Shown here: positions 17,678-26,810 of the stretch, in pieces
Layout of the letters: each line of letters starts with the position of its first letter
How positions within the stretch are numbered: position 1 is the first letter of the stretch
Origin: Mangrovimicrobium sediminis
GTDB lineage: Bacteria; Pseudomonadota; Gammaproteobacteria; Pseudomonadales; Halieaceae
DNA length: 64,000 nucleotides
Direction: 5' to 3'
NCBI RefSeq assembly: GCF_004745945.1
Contig: NZ_SRLE01000007.1
Span: 186,001 to 250,000, forward strand
Notes under the pieces: model-generated
The model's database searches: none
What the model saw: only the letters and a program-made list of their open reading frames with translations
What the model was told of the DNA's origin: nothing
Position numbers and translations under genes: made by a program

Positions 17678-19474
17678 ATGAGTGACAACAAGCGGCCACT
17701 GGGTATCACCGACGTCGTGCTGCGCGATGCATCCCAATCCCTGCTGGCTACACGGGTGCGCCTGGACGACATGCTGCCGATCGCGGCCAAACTCGACGAA
17801 GTGGGCTTCTGGTCCCTCGAGTCCTGGGGCGGCGCCACCTTCGACGCCTGCATTCGCTATCTCGGGGAAGACCCTTGGGAGCGCATCCGCGAGCTGAAAA
17901 AGGCGATGCCGAAAACCCCGCAGCAGATGCTGTTCCGCGGCCAGAACATCCTCGGTTACCGCCACTACGCGGACGACGTGGTGGCCAAGTTCGTCGAGCG
18001 CGCGGCGGTCAACGGGGTGGATGTTTTCCGCGTATTCGACGCCATGAACGACATGCGCAATATCGAGGTGGCGCTGAAGGCGGTGAAAGAAGTGGGCAAG
18101 CACGCCCAGGGCACGATCTCCTACACCCTCAGCCCGGTGCACACCATCGAGACCTGGGTGGAGCAGGGCAAGCGCATCGAGGACATGGGCGCAGACTCCA
18201 TCGCCATCAAGGACATGGCCGGCCTGCTGCACCCCTACGACGGCTTCGAACTGGTCACCCGCCTCAAGGCGGCTTGCGCCATTCCCATCCACATGCAGTG
18301 CCACGCCACTACCGGGTTGTCCACCGCCACCATCCTCAAGTGCGTGGAAGCGGGCATCGACAACGTGGATACCTCGATCTCCTCGATGTCCATGACCTAC
18401 GGCCACTCCCCGACCGAGGCGGTGGTAGCGATGCTGCACGGCACGGACCGCGACACCGGCCTGGATATTCGCAAACTGGAAGAGATCGCCGGCTACTTCC
18501 GCGAGGTGCGGCGCAAGTACGCGAAGTTCGAAGGCTCCCTGCGCGGGGTGGACTCGCGCATCCTGGTGGCCCAGGTGCCCGGCGGCATGCTCACCAACAT
18601 GGAGAACCAGTTGAAGGAGCAGGGCGCGGCGGGGCGCCTGGACGAGGTGCTGGAGGAAATCCCGCGGGTGCGTGAAGACCTCGGTTTCATTCCGCTGGTG
18701 ACGCCCACCTCACAGATTGTGGGCACCCAGGCGGTGCTCAACGTGCTCACCGGCGAGCGCTACAAATCCATTTCGCGGGAAACCGCCGGCGTGCTCAAGG
18801 GCGAGTACGGGGCTACCCCCGCCCCGGTCAACGCGGACCTGCGCGCGCGGGTGCTGGACGGCGGCGAGCCGATCACCTGCCGTCCCGCCGACAGGATCGA
18901 ACCCGAGCTGGATACCCTGGTCGACGAGTTGCGCAGCCTGGCCGGGGAGAAGGGCATCCGCCTGACCTCCGGCGAGGGCGAGATCGACGATGTGCTCACC
19001 TACGCGCTGTTCCCGCAGATCGGCCTGAAATTTCTCGAACACCGCGGCGATGCCTCGGCCTTCGAACCGGCACCCGACGCCGCTGCGGCAGCGCCGGCGG
19101 CGCCCGCGGCTCCGGCCAGGGCGGCGGGCGCGCCGGAGGTCTACACGGTCACGGTCAACGGCAAGCAGTACGTGGTCGAGGTCGCCGAAGGTGGCGAGGT
19201 CAGCGCCCTGGCCGAGGCGCCGGCGCCGGCCGCAACCACCCCGGCCGTGGTCGATGGTCACGGACAGCCCCTGCCCGCGCCGCTGGCCGGTAACATCTTC
19301 AAGGTGAACGTCAAGGTTGGCGATGCGGTGGAGGCGGGTGACGTGATCGTCATCCTCGAGGCGATGAAGATGGAGACCGAGGTGCGCGCCATTCGCGGCG
19401 GCACCGTGGTCGCGGTGAACGTCAAGGCGGGCGACGCGGTGGCCGTGGGCGACTCCCTGGTCGAGATCGGCTGA
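17678..19474 (+). CDS. oadA: Oxaloacetate decarboxylase alpha chain (biotin carboxyltransferase)
   Basis: A 598-residue protein. Residues 1-300 are the HMGL-like TIM-barrel carboxyltransferase, with [11 protein letters not shown] at the N-terminus and [11 protein letters not shown] near residue 207 for metal binding. A conserved carboxylase helical domain follows, then an Ala/Pro-rich linker (about 465-485). The C-terminal biotinyl domain has the biotin lysine K564 in EAMKMETEV. It moves CO2 from oxaloacetate to biotin; OadB then decarboxylates carboxybiotin and pumps Na+. The ATG is preceded by AGGAGGAG. It sits between oadG and oadB in the standard GAB order. Confidence 0.97.
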   Translation: MSDNKRPLGITDVVLRDASQSLLATRVRLDDMLPIAAKLDEVGFWSLESWGGATFDACIRYLGEDPWERIRELKKAMPKTPQQMLFRGQNILGYRHYADDVVAKFVERAAVNGVDVFRVFDAMNDMRNIEVALKAVKEVGKHAQGTISYTLSPVHTIETWVEQGKRIEDMGADSIAIKDMAGLLHPYDGFELVTRLKAACAIPIHMQCHATTGLSTATILKCVEAGIDNVDTSISSMSMTYGHSPTEAVVAMLHGTDRDTGLDIRKLEEIAGYFREVRRKYAKFEGSLRGVDSRILVAQVPGGMLTNMENQLKEQGAAGRLDEVLEEIPRVREDLGFIPLVTPTSQIVGTQAVLNVLTGERYKSISRETAGVLKGEYGATPAPVNADLRARVLDGGEPITCRPADRIEPELDTLVDELRSLAGEKGIRLTSGEGEIDDVLTYALFPQIGLKFLEHRGDASAFEPAPDAAAAAPAAPAAPARAAGAPEVYTVTVNGKQYVVEVAEGGEVSALAEAPAPAATTPAVVDGHGQPLPAPLAGNIFKVNVKVGDAVEAGDVIVILEAMKMETEVRAIRGGTVVAVNVKAGDAVAVGDSLVEIG

Positions 19475-19489
19475 GGGACGCTGCCGGCG

Positions 19490-20794
19490 ATGCACAACCT
19501 CGAACTCCTGTGGAATTCCTCCGGCCTGGCGCAACTGCATGCGGGCCAGGGGCTGATGATCCTGATCGGCCTGCTGCTGCTGTTCCTCGCCATTCGCAAG
19601 GGTTTCGAGCCGCTACTGCTGGTACCCATCGGTTTCGGCGGCGTGCTGGCCAATATCCCGGGCGCCGGCATGGCCTACTCGGCGGTGGAGAGCGCGCTCC
19701 ACGCGGCGGACCCGGCGACCCTGCACGCGCTGGCGCAACTGCTGCAGGTGCCGGTGGATGCCGGGGCCAAGGCGTTGCAGGCGGCCTACGATGCCGCCGA
19801 TACGGCAACCCATCTCGCCGTGCGGCAGGTCGTGCTGGACGCCGGCTTCACCGACGGCATGCTCTACAACTTCTACAGCGTCGCCATCGCCAGCGGCGCG
19901 GCGCCGTTGATCATCTTCATGGGCGTCGGCGCGATGACCGACTTCGGGCCGCTGCTGGCCAATCCCAAGACCCTGTTCCTGGGTGCCGCGGCCCAGTTCG
20001 GTATTTTCGCCACGGTGATCGGGGCGGTGGGACTCACTGAACTGGGGGTGATGGATTTTACCATCGCCGACGCCGCGGCTATCGGCATCATCGGCGGGGC
20101 GGACGGTCCCACCGCCATTTATGTGTCCAGTTTGCTGGCCCCGGACCTGCTCGGCGCGATCGCCGTGGCCGCCTATTCCTACATGGCGCTGGTGCCGATG
20201 ATCCAGCCGCCGATCATGCGCGCACTGACCACTGAGGAGGAGCGCAGGATCGAGATGGTGCAGATGCGGCATGTCTCGCGGCGCGAGAAAATCGTGTTCC
20301 CGCTGGTGCTGCTGATCCTGGTGGCATTGCTGTTGCCGGCCGCCGCGCCGCTGCTCGGCATGTTCTGTTTCGGCAACCTGATGAAAGAGTGCGGGGTGGT
20401 CGACCGCCTGTCGGATACCGCGCAGCACGCGCTGATCAACATCACCACGATTTTCCTCGGGCTCTCGGTGGGCTCCAAGCTGGTCGCGGACAAGTTCCTC
20501 GACGTGAATACCCTGGGTATCCTGTTCCTGGGCATTATCGCCTTTGCCATCGGCACCGCCTCCGGCGTGCTGATTGCCAAGTTGATGAACCGCTTTGGCA
20601 AGCACCCGCTCAACCCCTTGATCGGTTCGGCTGGCGTATCCGCAGTGCCGATGGCGGCGCGGGTCAGCAATAAACTGGGACTCGAAGCCAACCCGCACAA
20701 CTTCCTGCTGATGCACGCCATGGGCCCGAACGTGGCCGGGGTGATCGGCTCCGCGGTGGCGGCGGGGGTGATGATCAGCCTGGTCGGCGGCTGA
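19490..20794 (+). CDS. oadB: Oxaloacetate decarboxylase beta chain, Na+ pump
   Basis: A 434-residue membrane protein with about nine to eleven helices. It has conserved GADGPTAIY (Asp of the Na+ path), the [25 protein letters not shown] region, and the late [12 protein letters not shown] and [22 protein letters not shown] segments. OadB decarboxylates carboxybiotin at the membrane and exports Na+. With OadA and OadG it lets the cell turn oxaloacetate into pyruvate and a sodium gradient, which fits a marine lifestyle. It contains an extra Ala-rich stretch near residues 65-110 between helices, as seen in the longer OadB forms. Confidence 0.96.
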   Translation: MHNLELLWNSSGLAQLHAGQGLMILIGLLLLFLAIRKGFEPLLLVPIGFGGVLANIPGAGMAYSAVESALHAADPATLHALAQLLQVPVDAGAKALQAAYDAADTATHLAVRQVVLDAGFTDGMLYNFYSVAIASGAAPLIIFMGVGAMTDFGPLLANPKTLFLGAAAQFGIFATVIGAVGLTELGVMDFTIADAAAIGIIGGADGPTAIYVSSLLAPDLLGAIAVAAYSYMALVPMIQPPIMRALTTEEERRIEMVQMRHVSRREKIVFPLVLLILVALLLPAAAPLLGMFCFGNLMKECGVVDRLSDTAQHALINITTIFLGLSVGSKLVADKFLDVNTLGILFLGIIAFAIGTASGVLIAKLMNRFGKHPLNPLIGSAGVSAVPMAARVSNKLGLEANPHNFLLMHAMGPNVAGVIGSAVAAGVMISLVGG

Positions 20795-20839
20795 GTCCGC
20801 GCAGCACTTTCACCACAACAAGAACTTTAAGGATCGACA

Positions 20840-21235
20840 TTGCCTGCCTTTGAAACCACGATAAAACCACGCTTTTACGAAACCGATGGCCTCGGCCATA
20901 TCAGCAACACGGTGATCCCGGCCTGGTTCGAGATCGGCCGCACAGAATTCCTGCAAAGCCTCGCTGGCGGGCCGGGCGCGCGGCGGCGCGTATGGCTCAC
21001 CGCCTCCATCCAGATCGACTATGTCGCGGAGACCTTCTACGGCAGCGACGTCAGCGTGCGGGTCACCGACGTCAAGGTCGGCAATACCTCGCTCACTCTC
21101 TTTGGCGAGCTGTGGCAGGACGGCAAGCTGACCGCGCGCGGCAGTTCCGTGTTGGTGCATATGGCCGGGGAGGGCGGCGGCAAGGCGCCGGTGCCAGACG
21201 ATATCCGCGAGGCGATCGCCGCGCAATTCGCCTGA
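20840..21235 (+). CDS. Hotdog-fold acyl-CoA thioesterase (4HBT family)
   Basis: A 131-residue hotdog protein. The N-terminal RFYETDGLGHISNTVIPAWFEIGR matches the 4HBT signature, with the catalytic Asp and the following GH(I/V)xN turn. It would hydrolyse acyl-CoA or a related thioester. The start is a TTG at 20840 with AAGGA seven bases upstream; there is no in-frame ATG near the expected N-terminus. It follows oadB by 45 bp and may be read through from it. Confidence 0.85.
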   Translation: MPAFETTIKPRFYETDGLGHISNTVIPAWFEIGRTEFLQSLAGGPGARRRVWLTASIQIDYVAETFYGSDVSVRVTDVKVGNTSLTLFGELWQDGKLTARGSSVLVHMAGEGGGKAPVPDDIREAIAAQFA

Positions 21236-21356
21236 GGGGTCACGCCGCCGGCTTTCCCCGGGCGAGTTGATATTCATCACACATCCCAGCGCGGGCACGT
21301 GCTAAAAATCTACTCATATCCATCGGTTTGCGCCCCTGCGCACTTAAGGAGAGTCG

Positions 21357-22193
21357 ATGATGACCATGCAAGCCCGCGCCCATACCCACCTGTGGCCGGC
21401 CCTGTGCCTGTCCCTGGCGCTCACCGCCTGCAGCGGAGGTGGGGGCGGCAGTTCCACGCCCGTACCCGAAGAGCCGGAAGTTCCCCCGGTACCCGAGGAA
21501 CCAGTAGTACCCGAGGGCATCCGGGTCTACCAGTTGGGCGATACCGTGGACTTCTCGGGTACCCGCTCGGAGACGCCGGCTGGCGGCCAGACCACCACCG
21601 GGAATGTCACCGCGCAATTGCGTTTTCTGCCGAATGTCTACTCCAACGACGACAAGAACGTTCTCGCCGCGGAGCTTACCGTTACCGTGGAGGGCACCGG
21701 GCAGGAGATCGTGCGTACGGTGCATATCTGGCAGGAGGCCGATGGCACGCTCTACGACCTGACCGACCTGTACGGGAATTTCTATACCGACGCAGCCACC
21801 AACGAAACCGGGATTATCGCAGTACCGCTACCGCTGATCCCGTTTACCGAGGTCGAGCTGTCGTTCTACACCATGTTCGGCGGCAACACGAGCACGCCGC
21901 TGACTATGGGCGAGCGCTCCATCAGCATGGGTGAGCCGCTGGCGCTTTCGGTACCGCTGGGGACATTCGATACCCTGCCTGTCACCGGGGTGGATGACTT
22001 CGAGTACCTGGTCAGCTTCGATATCTACAAGCGCGACCAGCGTATCGTCGACGAACTCACGCGCTGGTTTTCGGCTGCGGCGGGAGTGGTGAAGTGGGAA
22101 CAGACCACCCGGCGCTATTCTGTCAATGGCAACCTGGAGATGACCTACGAGTTGCGGCTGGAGGCGGAGGCCACCAGTTTCACACTGGAATAG
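21357..22193 (+). CDS. Predicted outer lipoprotein with Gly and Pro/Glu/Val-rich stalk, function unknown
   Basis: A 278-residue protein with a lipobox LTAC (lipidated Cys at residue 25), a GGGGG spacer, and a short PEEPEVPPVPEEP repeat stalk. The rest (about 60-278) looks beta-rich: strand-like blocks separated by Asp/Thr/Gly turns and no recognisable enzyme motif. It begins at the first of two ATGs behind AAGGAGAG. No homologous family is recognised. It is the first of a run of secreted proteins of unknown role between 21.3 and 25.4 kb. Confidence 0.7.
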   Translation: MMTMQARAHTHLWPALCLSLALTACSGGGGGSSTPVPEEPEVPPVPEEPVVPEGIRVYQLGDTVDFSGTRSETPAGGQTTTGNVTAQLRFLPNVYSNDDKNVLAAELTVTVEGTGQEIVRTVHIWQEADGTLYDLTDLYGNFYTDAATNETGIIAVPLPLIPFTEVELSFYTMFGGNTSTPLTMGERSISMGEPLALSVPLGTFDTLPVTGVDDFEYLVSFDIYKRDQRIVDELTRWFSAAAGVVKWEQTTRRYSVNGNLEMTYELRLEAEATSFTLE

Positions 22194-22350
22194 TGGTCAG
22201 CGAGGCCGCGGGAACCTCCGCCGCGGCCAGTACTGCTCCGAAGAGAGTCCATCCTAAGACAGCGCGCGCCCGGGAGGGCGCCCGCCAGCGAAGTGATCAA
22301 CTAATACTGCGACGCCAGCAGGTGATCTGTCGGCGCCGCGCAACCGCGTG

Positions 22351-22899
22351 TTAGCGGCGCTTGCGCCCCAGGCCCACCGCCGCCAGTGCGCCGAGCAGGC
22401 TGCCGAGAATACCCAGTCCGACAACCCCCATGACCGGGATGGCGTTGGGGTCGGGCGGCGGCGAGACGTATTCCACGGCGTCACAGCTCAAATCGACGGT
22501 GGCCACATCCGGCGAGGCGCCGTTGTCCAGGGTGAATTCCACCTCCAGTTGACCCGTGGCGCTCCCGGCTGCAAGTGGGGCACAGGTCACTTCTACCGCA
22601 CAGGTGTCCCCGGGTGAAGCGGCACTGAAAGTCGTGCCTGCGCAGGCCTGGCTGACACTGAGGCCGCTGCCGCTCACGTTGATCAGGCTGATCGAAGTCA
22701 CGCTGCCATTGTTGGCGTTGCCATCCAGCGCGCCGTTGCCGTCAAAGGTAATGCCGATAGAGGCATTCTCGGTGACGGAATTCCCCACCGCCAGCGTGCC
22801 GTAGTCAATGGCGGGCGGTGTCAGCACCAGTTCTATGTCGGCCATGGCGGCCGAAGAGGCCAGGAACAGGCCGCAAGCAGTTATCAGTCGTTTGCGCAT
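22351..22899 (-). CDS. Secreted protein with C-terminal IPxxG-type sorting tail
   Basis: A 182-residue protein. The signal peptide (MRKRLITACGLFLASSAAMA) is followed by a beta-sandwich region starting IDYGTLAVGNSVTENASI, a pattern of Ig-like domains that begin 'fG.v.vG...t....i'. Cys residues in TCAVEVTCAP and LSCDA suggest disulfides. The C-terminus has a short IPVMGVVGLG motif, a hydrophobic helix and a basic end GRKRR. This tripartite tail is the layout of IPTL-CTERM and related protein-sorting signals. The ATG at 22897-22899 is used here. A GTG immediately before it (22900-22902) has better spacing to the upstream AAGGAG. Confidence 0.72.
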   Translation of the reverse strand: MRKRLITACGLFLASSAAMADIELVLTPPAIDYGTLAVGNSVTENASIGITFDGNGALDGNANNGSVTSISLINVSGSGLSVSQACAGTTFSAASPGDTCAVEVTCAPLAAGSATGQLEVEFTLDNGASPDVATVDLSCDAVEYVSPPPDPNAIPVMGVVGLGILGSLLGALAAVGLGRKRR

Positions 22900-23109
22900 C
22901 ACAGTAAAGACTCCTTCTGGTATTTGGCGCCAGGCGCCTTTCCTTGGGCAAAGCAGCGCGATGGTGACTATCACGCACCCACGAATACTTTACATGAGAA
23001 AGTTTTTTGGAAATATGCGATAGATCAATTCCGCGAAATCTACCTTTGGCTAGCATTTTGGTCATGGGCAGTCAGGACTGCCTTCCAGTTGAAGCAATAA
23101 GAGGTGTGT

Positions 23110-23451
23110 ATGAAGCGACTTTCAGCCTTGATTTTTATCTGCGGTCTGGCGTCAGCGGCCGTGGTGGCGCAAACGCCGGTACCCACTGGCGACGCCGAAC
23201 AGGAGCGGGTGCGCGAAGTGATTGGCCAGGAGAGCGCGCCGGGCGCGCAATCCGGCGAGATCGAGCGGGTGCGTGAGCTAGAGCGTGTCGAGGAAGCCGG
23301 CGGCGAACCCGCCAACCAGCAGCGCACCGGCACGCCCGGCGAGGGCAAGGGCGACCAGAACTGGAAGTACCACGGCAAGGGCGACCCCGCCCAGTCGGGC
23401 AAGTCGGCGCCTGCCGGCAGCAAGAACCGGCCGCAGAAAAGCGGCAAGTAA
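23110..23451 (+). CDS. Small secreted basic/low-complexity protein, unknown function
   Basis: A 113-residue protein with a signal peptide (cleavage near AVVA-Q, residue 20). The mature chain is hydrophilic: an N-terminal Glu/Arg-rich helical half with a repeated ERVRE pattern, and a C-terminal Gly/Lys/Gln-rich disordered half (GEGKGDQNWKYHGKGD, ending in Lys). There are no cysteines and no known domain. The ATG follows AAGAGGTG. It lies 85 bp before the 612-residue secreted protein on the same strand and could be co-expressed with it. Confidence 0.6.
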   Translation: MKRLSALIFICGLASAAVVAQTPVPTGDAEQERVREVIGQESAPGAQSGEIERVRELERVEEAGGEPANQQRTGTPGEGKGDQNWKYHGKGDPAQSGKSAPAGSKNRPQKSGK

Positions 23452-23536
23452 CTGGCTGGCGCGCGCTGCGCCGGCGACCAGAGCATCGGCCCAGGACGGG
23501 CCGGCATGATTATTTCAACATGGGGAGCGACACGTC

Positions 23537-25375
23537 ATGAAATTCCACAAAACACCACTGGCCCGGGCCATCCCGGGCATCGGTTCCATCTGCCTGCTGT
23601 CCAGCGGTCTGGCCTCGGCGGCGGTGTATGAGACCGAACACACGTTCTCGGTGCTCGACCTGCAGGGCACGGGCCAGGGCCGCAATTTCGGTCCGCGCAA
23701 CACCTACAACGACGCCGGTATTCTCAACTGGCCGCGCGCCATCTGCGGCATCGACGTGCGCGGCTCCGAGGCATGCCCGCTCGACGGGCCGCAGCCCTTT
23801 GTCGACAAGGGCGGTATCACCCTGTACCCGGTGAATACCAAGTTCGCTTTCGATGTCGTCGACTTCCTCGGCGCGCAGGTCGTAGGCATTAACGACGGCG
23901 AGTACGGCGAAGGCTGGGTCGGCGATATCACGGAAAACGGCGAGGTCGTGGGTGTGAAGGTGTCCAATGCCGAGACCGACACCTACAAGGTGAAGCCGCC
24001 GCTGGGCACCTGGTGCCAGGGCCTGGGCGGTACGTCGATCAAGTGCTCCACCGAACACTACACTGTGATGGAGCACGTACTGAGCTGCCACGAGACCGTG
24101 CCGTATTTCTACGCGGACCCGGTGACCGGCCAGCAGGCGCTGCTGAGTTTTCCCGACCCGGCGGACGGCACCTTCGACTGCACCAACGCCGCACTGGATG
24201 ACAATCTGCTGATCATCGGCGGCGCAAACGACGGCCTGCGTCTCACCAGCGTGACCCCGCTGCCGGAGGCGGGAGGGCAGATCTACGCCAACGACAATAC
24301 AACGGTGCTGAGCGATATCGCCACCGGCACCGACTACTCCGTCACCCTGAAGGATGACGGCAAGCCCCTGTACCGCTGGGGTTCGCTGATCAAGCGTCCG
24401 CGCGATATCCGCTTCTATGTGCCGATGCCGCTGCCGGCGCAGTGGAAGGAGCCGGGGGTAGACTATCCGGTGACCCGCGCCGAGCTGCAGATCACCCACT
24501 GGATCACCAATAACCCGAATGACCAGGTGCGCCCGGAAGACCTGGAAAACGAGGCGGCAACCGGCCGCCAGGTGTCCTACCAGGAGGAGGGCGACGGCAG
24601 CTGGACGTCCCTTTACGACTGCTACGAGGGCGATGGCGACTACCTGCCCACGGAGGAGGGCGAGACCGACCCGGTGCCGATCGGTGCGGGCACCGTGCTG
24701 CGCCAGACCGACACCTACGCCCTGGACCCGATGGCCACGCCCGGTACCTCGCGTAACGATCCTCCCTACGCGTTCTCCTCGGACCTGGTCGGCGCCTTCA
24801 CCAACGCCTACTACACCAGCATCAACCGCGACCCCTTCGAGTGGTCGTACGTCAATGTGGACGACGCCGCGGCGGGTACCTACGACTTTGTCGGCACCCA
24901 GTGGCCGCTCAGTGAGGCGGAAATGGACGCACAGAACCTGGAACTGGTCTCCGGCCCGCGCTGGCGCCTGAAGGCGAACAAGTTCGGCCAGGATATCCCG
25001 GGCCTGGAAATCCCGCTGATCGAGTGCAGTGCGCCGCCCTTCGGCCACGACAACATCAAGTACGAGGTGGGCAGCATCGTGACCACGGTGATCAACCTGC
25101 TGGACTGGGACGAGGCCACCAACGGGCCGTCGCCGCTGTCCTCGACTCGCGGCTGGGTGGACGTGACGGCGAACGATTTCGTCGAAGTGGCGGGTTACCA
25201 GGACAAGGTGGAAGACGGCCTGGACCCGGTGCCGTTCACTACCAACAGCACGCCGATGACCAGCGACTTCGACCTCGTCGTGTACATCAAGGGTGATCGC
25301 AAGTCGACGGCGCTGTACAGCGCGCGCCTGGTGGTCGAAACTGACGAGGCGGATGCCCTCAGCGTTGGCGACTGA
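23537..25375 (+). CDS. Large secreted protein of unknown function
   Basis: A 612-residue protein with a signal peptide (cleavage after ASA near residue 28). The mature part is acidic, rich in Asp, Gly, Tyr and Trp, and carries about eleven Cys residues, consistent with a disulfide-stabilised extracytoplasmic beta protein. The segments LYRWGSLIKRPRDIRFYVPMPLP and ITHWITNNPNDQVRPEDL look like conserved cores, and Asp-rich turns may bind Ca2+. It has no lipobox, sorting tail or recognised catalytic motif. The ATG follows GGAGCGACACGTC. Its context is a cluster of other exported unknowns. I cannot assign a family. Confidence 0.7.
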   Translation: MKFHKTPLARAIPGIGSICLLSSGLASAAVYETEHTFSVLDLQGTGQGRNFGPRNTYNDAGILNWPRAICGIDVRGSEACPLDGPQPFVDKGGITLYPVNTKFAFDVVDFLGAQVVGINDGEYGEGWVGDITENGEVVGVKVSNAETDTYKVKPPLGTWCQGLGGTSIKCSTEHYTVMEHVLSCHETVPYFYADPVTGQQALLSFPDPADGTFDCTNAALDDNLLIIGGANDGLRLTSVTPLPEAGGQIYANDNTTVLSDIATGTDYSVTLKDDGKPLYRWGSLIKRPRDIRFYVPMPLPAQWKEPGVDYPVTRAELQITHWITNNPNDQVRPEDLENEAATGRQVSYQEEGDGSWTSLYDCYEGDGDYLPTEEGETDPVPIGAGTVLRQTDTYALDPMATPGTSRNDPPYAFSSDLVGAFTNAYYTSINRDPFEWSYVNVDDAAAGTYDFVGTQWPLSEAEMDAQNLELVSGPRWRLKANKFGQDIPGLEIPLIECSAPPFGHDNIKYEVGSIVTTVINLLDWDEATNGPSPLSSTRGWVDVTANDFVEVAGYQDKVEDGLDPVPFTTNSTPMTSDFDLVVYIKGDRKSTALYSARLVVETDEADALSVGD

Positions 25376-25388
25376 TCGCTTCGCCTTC

Positions 25389-25415
25389 GCCGCCGGCGCC
25401 GTGTGCGCCGGCGGC
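25389..25415. terminator. Strong GC hairpin between convergent genes
   Basis: A perfect 11-bp stem (25389-25399 with 25405-25415) closed by CGTGT. It lies between the stop of the 612-residue gene and the stop of pdxJ and touches the latter. The convergent setting and stem strength suggest a bidirectional terminator, although T-runs are short. Confidence 0.55.
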
Positions 25416-26185
25416 TACTTCCCCAGTGCCCGGCGGTAGGCCGCGATGGTCGCCGCCAGTCCCATGCGGATCGCATCCACGGTCAGTGCGTGGCCGATAG
25501 AGACCTCCAGCAGCCCGGGAATGTCCGCGGCGAAATGCGGCAGGTTGTGCAGGTCCAGGTCGTGTCCCGCATTCAGGCCAAGTCCTTCCTCTGCGGCTAC
25601 CTCCGCCGCACGGCGAAACTGCGTGAACACGGCGTCGAGATTCTCACCGCTGCGGTAGGCGGCGGCGTAGCTCTCGGTGTACAGCTCGATGCGGTCCGTG
25701 CCGGTTTGCGCGGCGAGGCGGATCTGCTCCGGGTCCGGGTCCATGAACAGGCTTGTGCGGATGCCCAGGCCGCGCAGTTCCTCGACCAGCGGGGCCACCG
25801 TGTCGCCGTCGCGCTTCAGGTCGAAGCCGTGGTCCGAGGTCAGCTGGCCGTCGCCATCCGGTACCAGGGTGCACTGGGCCGGGCGCAGTTCGCGCACCAG
25901 GGCCATGAAGCCCGGGTAATCGCCGACCCCGGCGCGCTCGCTGCGACGCGGCCCGCTCATCGGGTTGCCCTCGATGTTGAACTCCACGGTGAGCACGCCG
26001 GCGAGGTCGACGCAGTCCTGGGCGCGGATGTGGCGCTGGTCCGGCCGCGGGTGCACGGTGATGCCGTCGGCGCCGGCGTCGATGCACATCTGCGCGTGCT
26101 GGATGATGTCCGGGTTGGTGGTGTCCCGGGAGTTGCGAATCAGCGCGATCTTGTTGAGATTGACCGACAGGGCGATGTTCGGCAC
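25415..26185 (-). CDS. pdxJ: Pyridoxine 5'-phosphate synthase
   Basis: A 256-residue TIM barrel that condenses 1-deoxyxylulose-5-phosphate with 3-amino-2-oxopropyl phosphate to pyridoxine 5'-phosphate, the last ring-forming step of vitamin B6 synthesis. Family segments visible are LSVNLNKIALIRNSR, DAGADGITVHPRPDQRHI, VEFNIEGNP, CTLVPD, RIELYTE, GLGLNAGHDLDLHNL and EVSIGHALTVDA. The N-terminal NLNKIALIRNSR differs from the enterobacterial NIDHVATLRNAR and matches the variant I associate with other PdxJ subgroups. The start is GTG, overlapping the TAG of the cyclophilin gene by one base. It is not in the usual rnc-era-recO-pdxJ cluster. Confidence 0.93.
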   Translation of the reverse strand: MPNIALSVNLNKIALIRNSRDTTNPDIIQHAQMCIDAGADGITVHPRPDQRHIRAQDCVDLAGVLTVEFNIEGNPMSGPRRSERAGVGDYPGFMALVRELRPAQCTLVPDGDGQLTSDHGFDLKRDGDTVAPLVEELRGLGIRTSLFMDPDPEQIRLAAQTGTDRIELYTESYAAAYRSGENLDAVFTQFRRAAEVAAEEGLGLNAGHDLDLHNLPHFAADIPGLLEVSIGHALTVDAIRMGLAATIAAYRRALGK

Positions 26186-26760
26186 TACTGGCGCACCACG
26201 TCGAGAATCTTGATCGGCTCCAGCGGCACGTCGTTGTGGCCGCCCACGTTACCGGTGGGGGCAGTGGCGATGTAGTCGACGACCTTCATCCCATCGATCA
26301 CCTCGCCGAACACCGTGTACCCGTCGCGCCCCGGCGCCCAGTCCAGGCGCAGGTTGTTGCGCACATTGATGAAGAACTGCACGGTGGCCGAATCCGGGTC
26401 GTTGAGGCGTGCCATGGCGATAGTGCCGCGCTCGTTGTGCAGGCGGTTGCGCGATTCGTTGGCGATCGGCTCGCCGGTTTCCTTCTCGCTCATGTCGGCG
26501 AGCAGCCCGCCGCCCTGGATCATGAAGTCCGGGATCACGCGGTGGAAGATAGTGCCCTTGTAGAAGCCCGCGTCCACGTAGCCGAGGAAATTCGCCACGG
26601 TTACCGGGGCCTTGTCGACGAACAACCTCAGCGTGATGTCACCCTCGCTGGTCTTGACCAGCACAATGGGGTTGCCGGCGGCGCTCTCCGCGGCGCTGGC
26701 GGACGGCGCGAGCAGGGGCAGGAACAGCAGGGCGGTACTCAACAGCAGGGCGCGTAACAT
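26185..26760 (-). CDS. Exported cyclophilin-type peptidyl-prolyl isomerase
   Basis: A 191-residue protein: signal peptide (about residues 1-23, ending SASA) and a complete cyclophilin domain. FHRVIPDFMIQGG carries the catalytic Arg and the Phe/Met/Gln pocket, and VQFFINV and YTVFGEVIDGM follow. It resembles PpiA and would assist proline isomerisation of periplasmic proteins. The ATG at 26758-26760 is preceded by GAGAGGAAA; the longer open frame upstream is spurious. It is translationally coupled to pdxJ. Confidence 0.93.
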   Translation of the reverse strand: MLRALLLSTALLFLPLLAPSASAAESAAGNPIVLVKTSEGDITLRLFVDKAPVTVANFLGYVDAGFYKGTIFHRVIPDFMIQGGGLLADMSEKETGEPIANESRNRLHNERGTIAMARLNDPDSATVQFFINVRNNLRLDWAPGRDGYTVFGEVIDGMKVVDYIATAPTGNVGGHNDVPLEPIKILDVVRQ

Positions 26761-26810
26761 GGTGGTTTCCTCTCTCGCTGGGGTGCTGTGGCTCTCGGGT
26801 TCTCTGGCGC

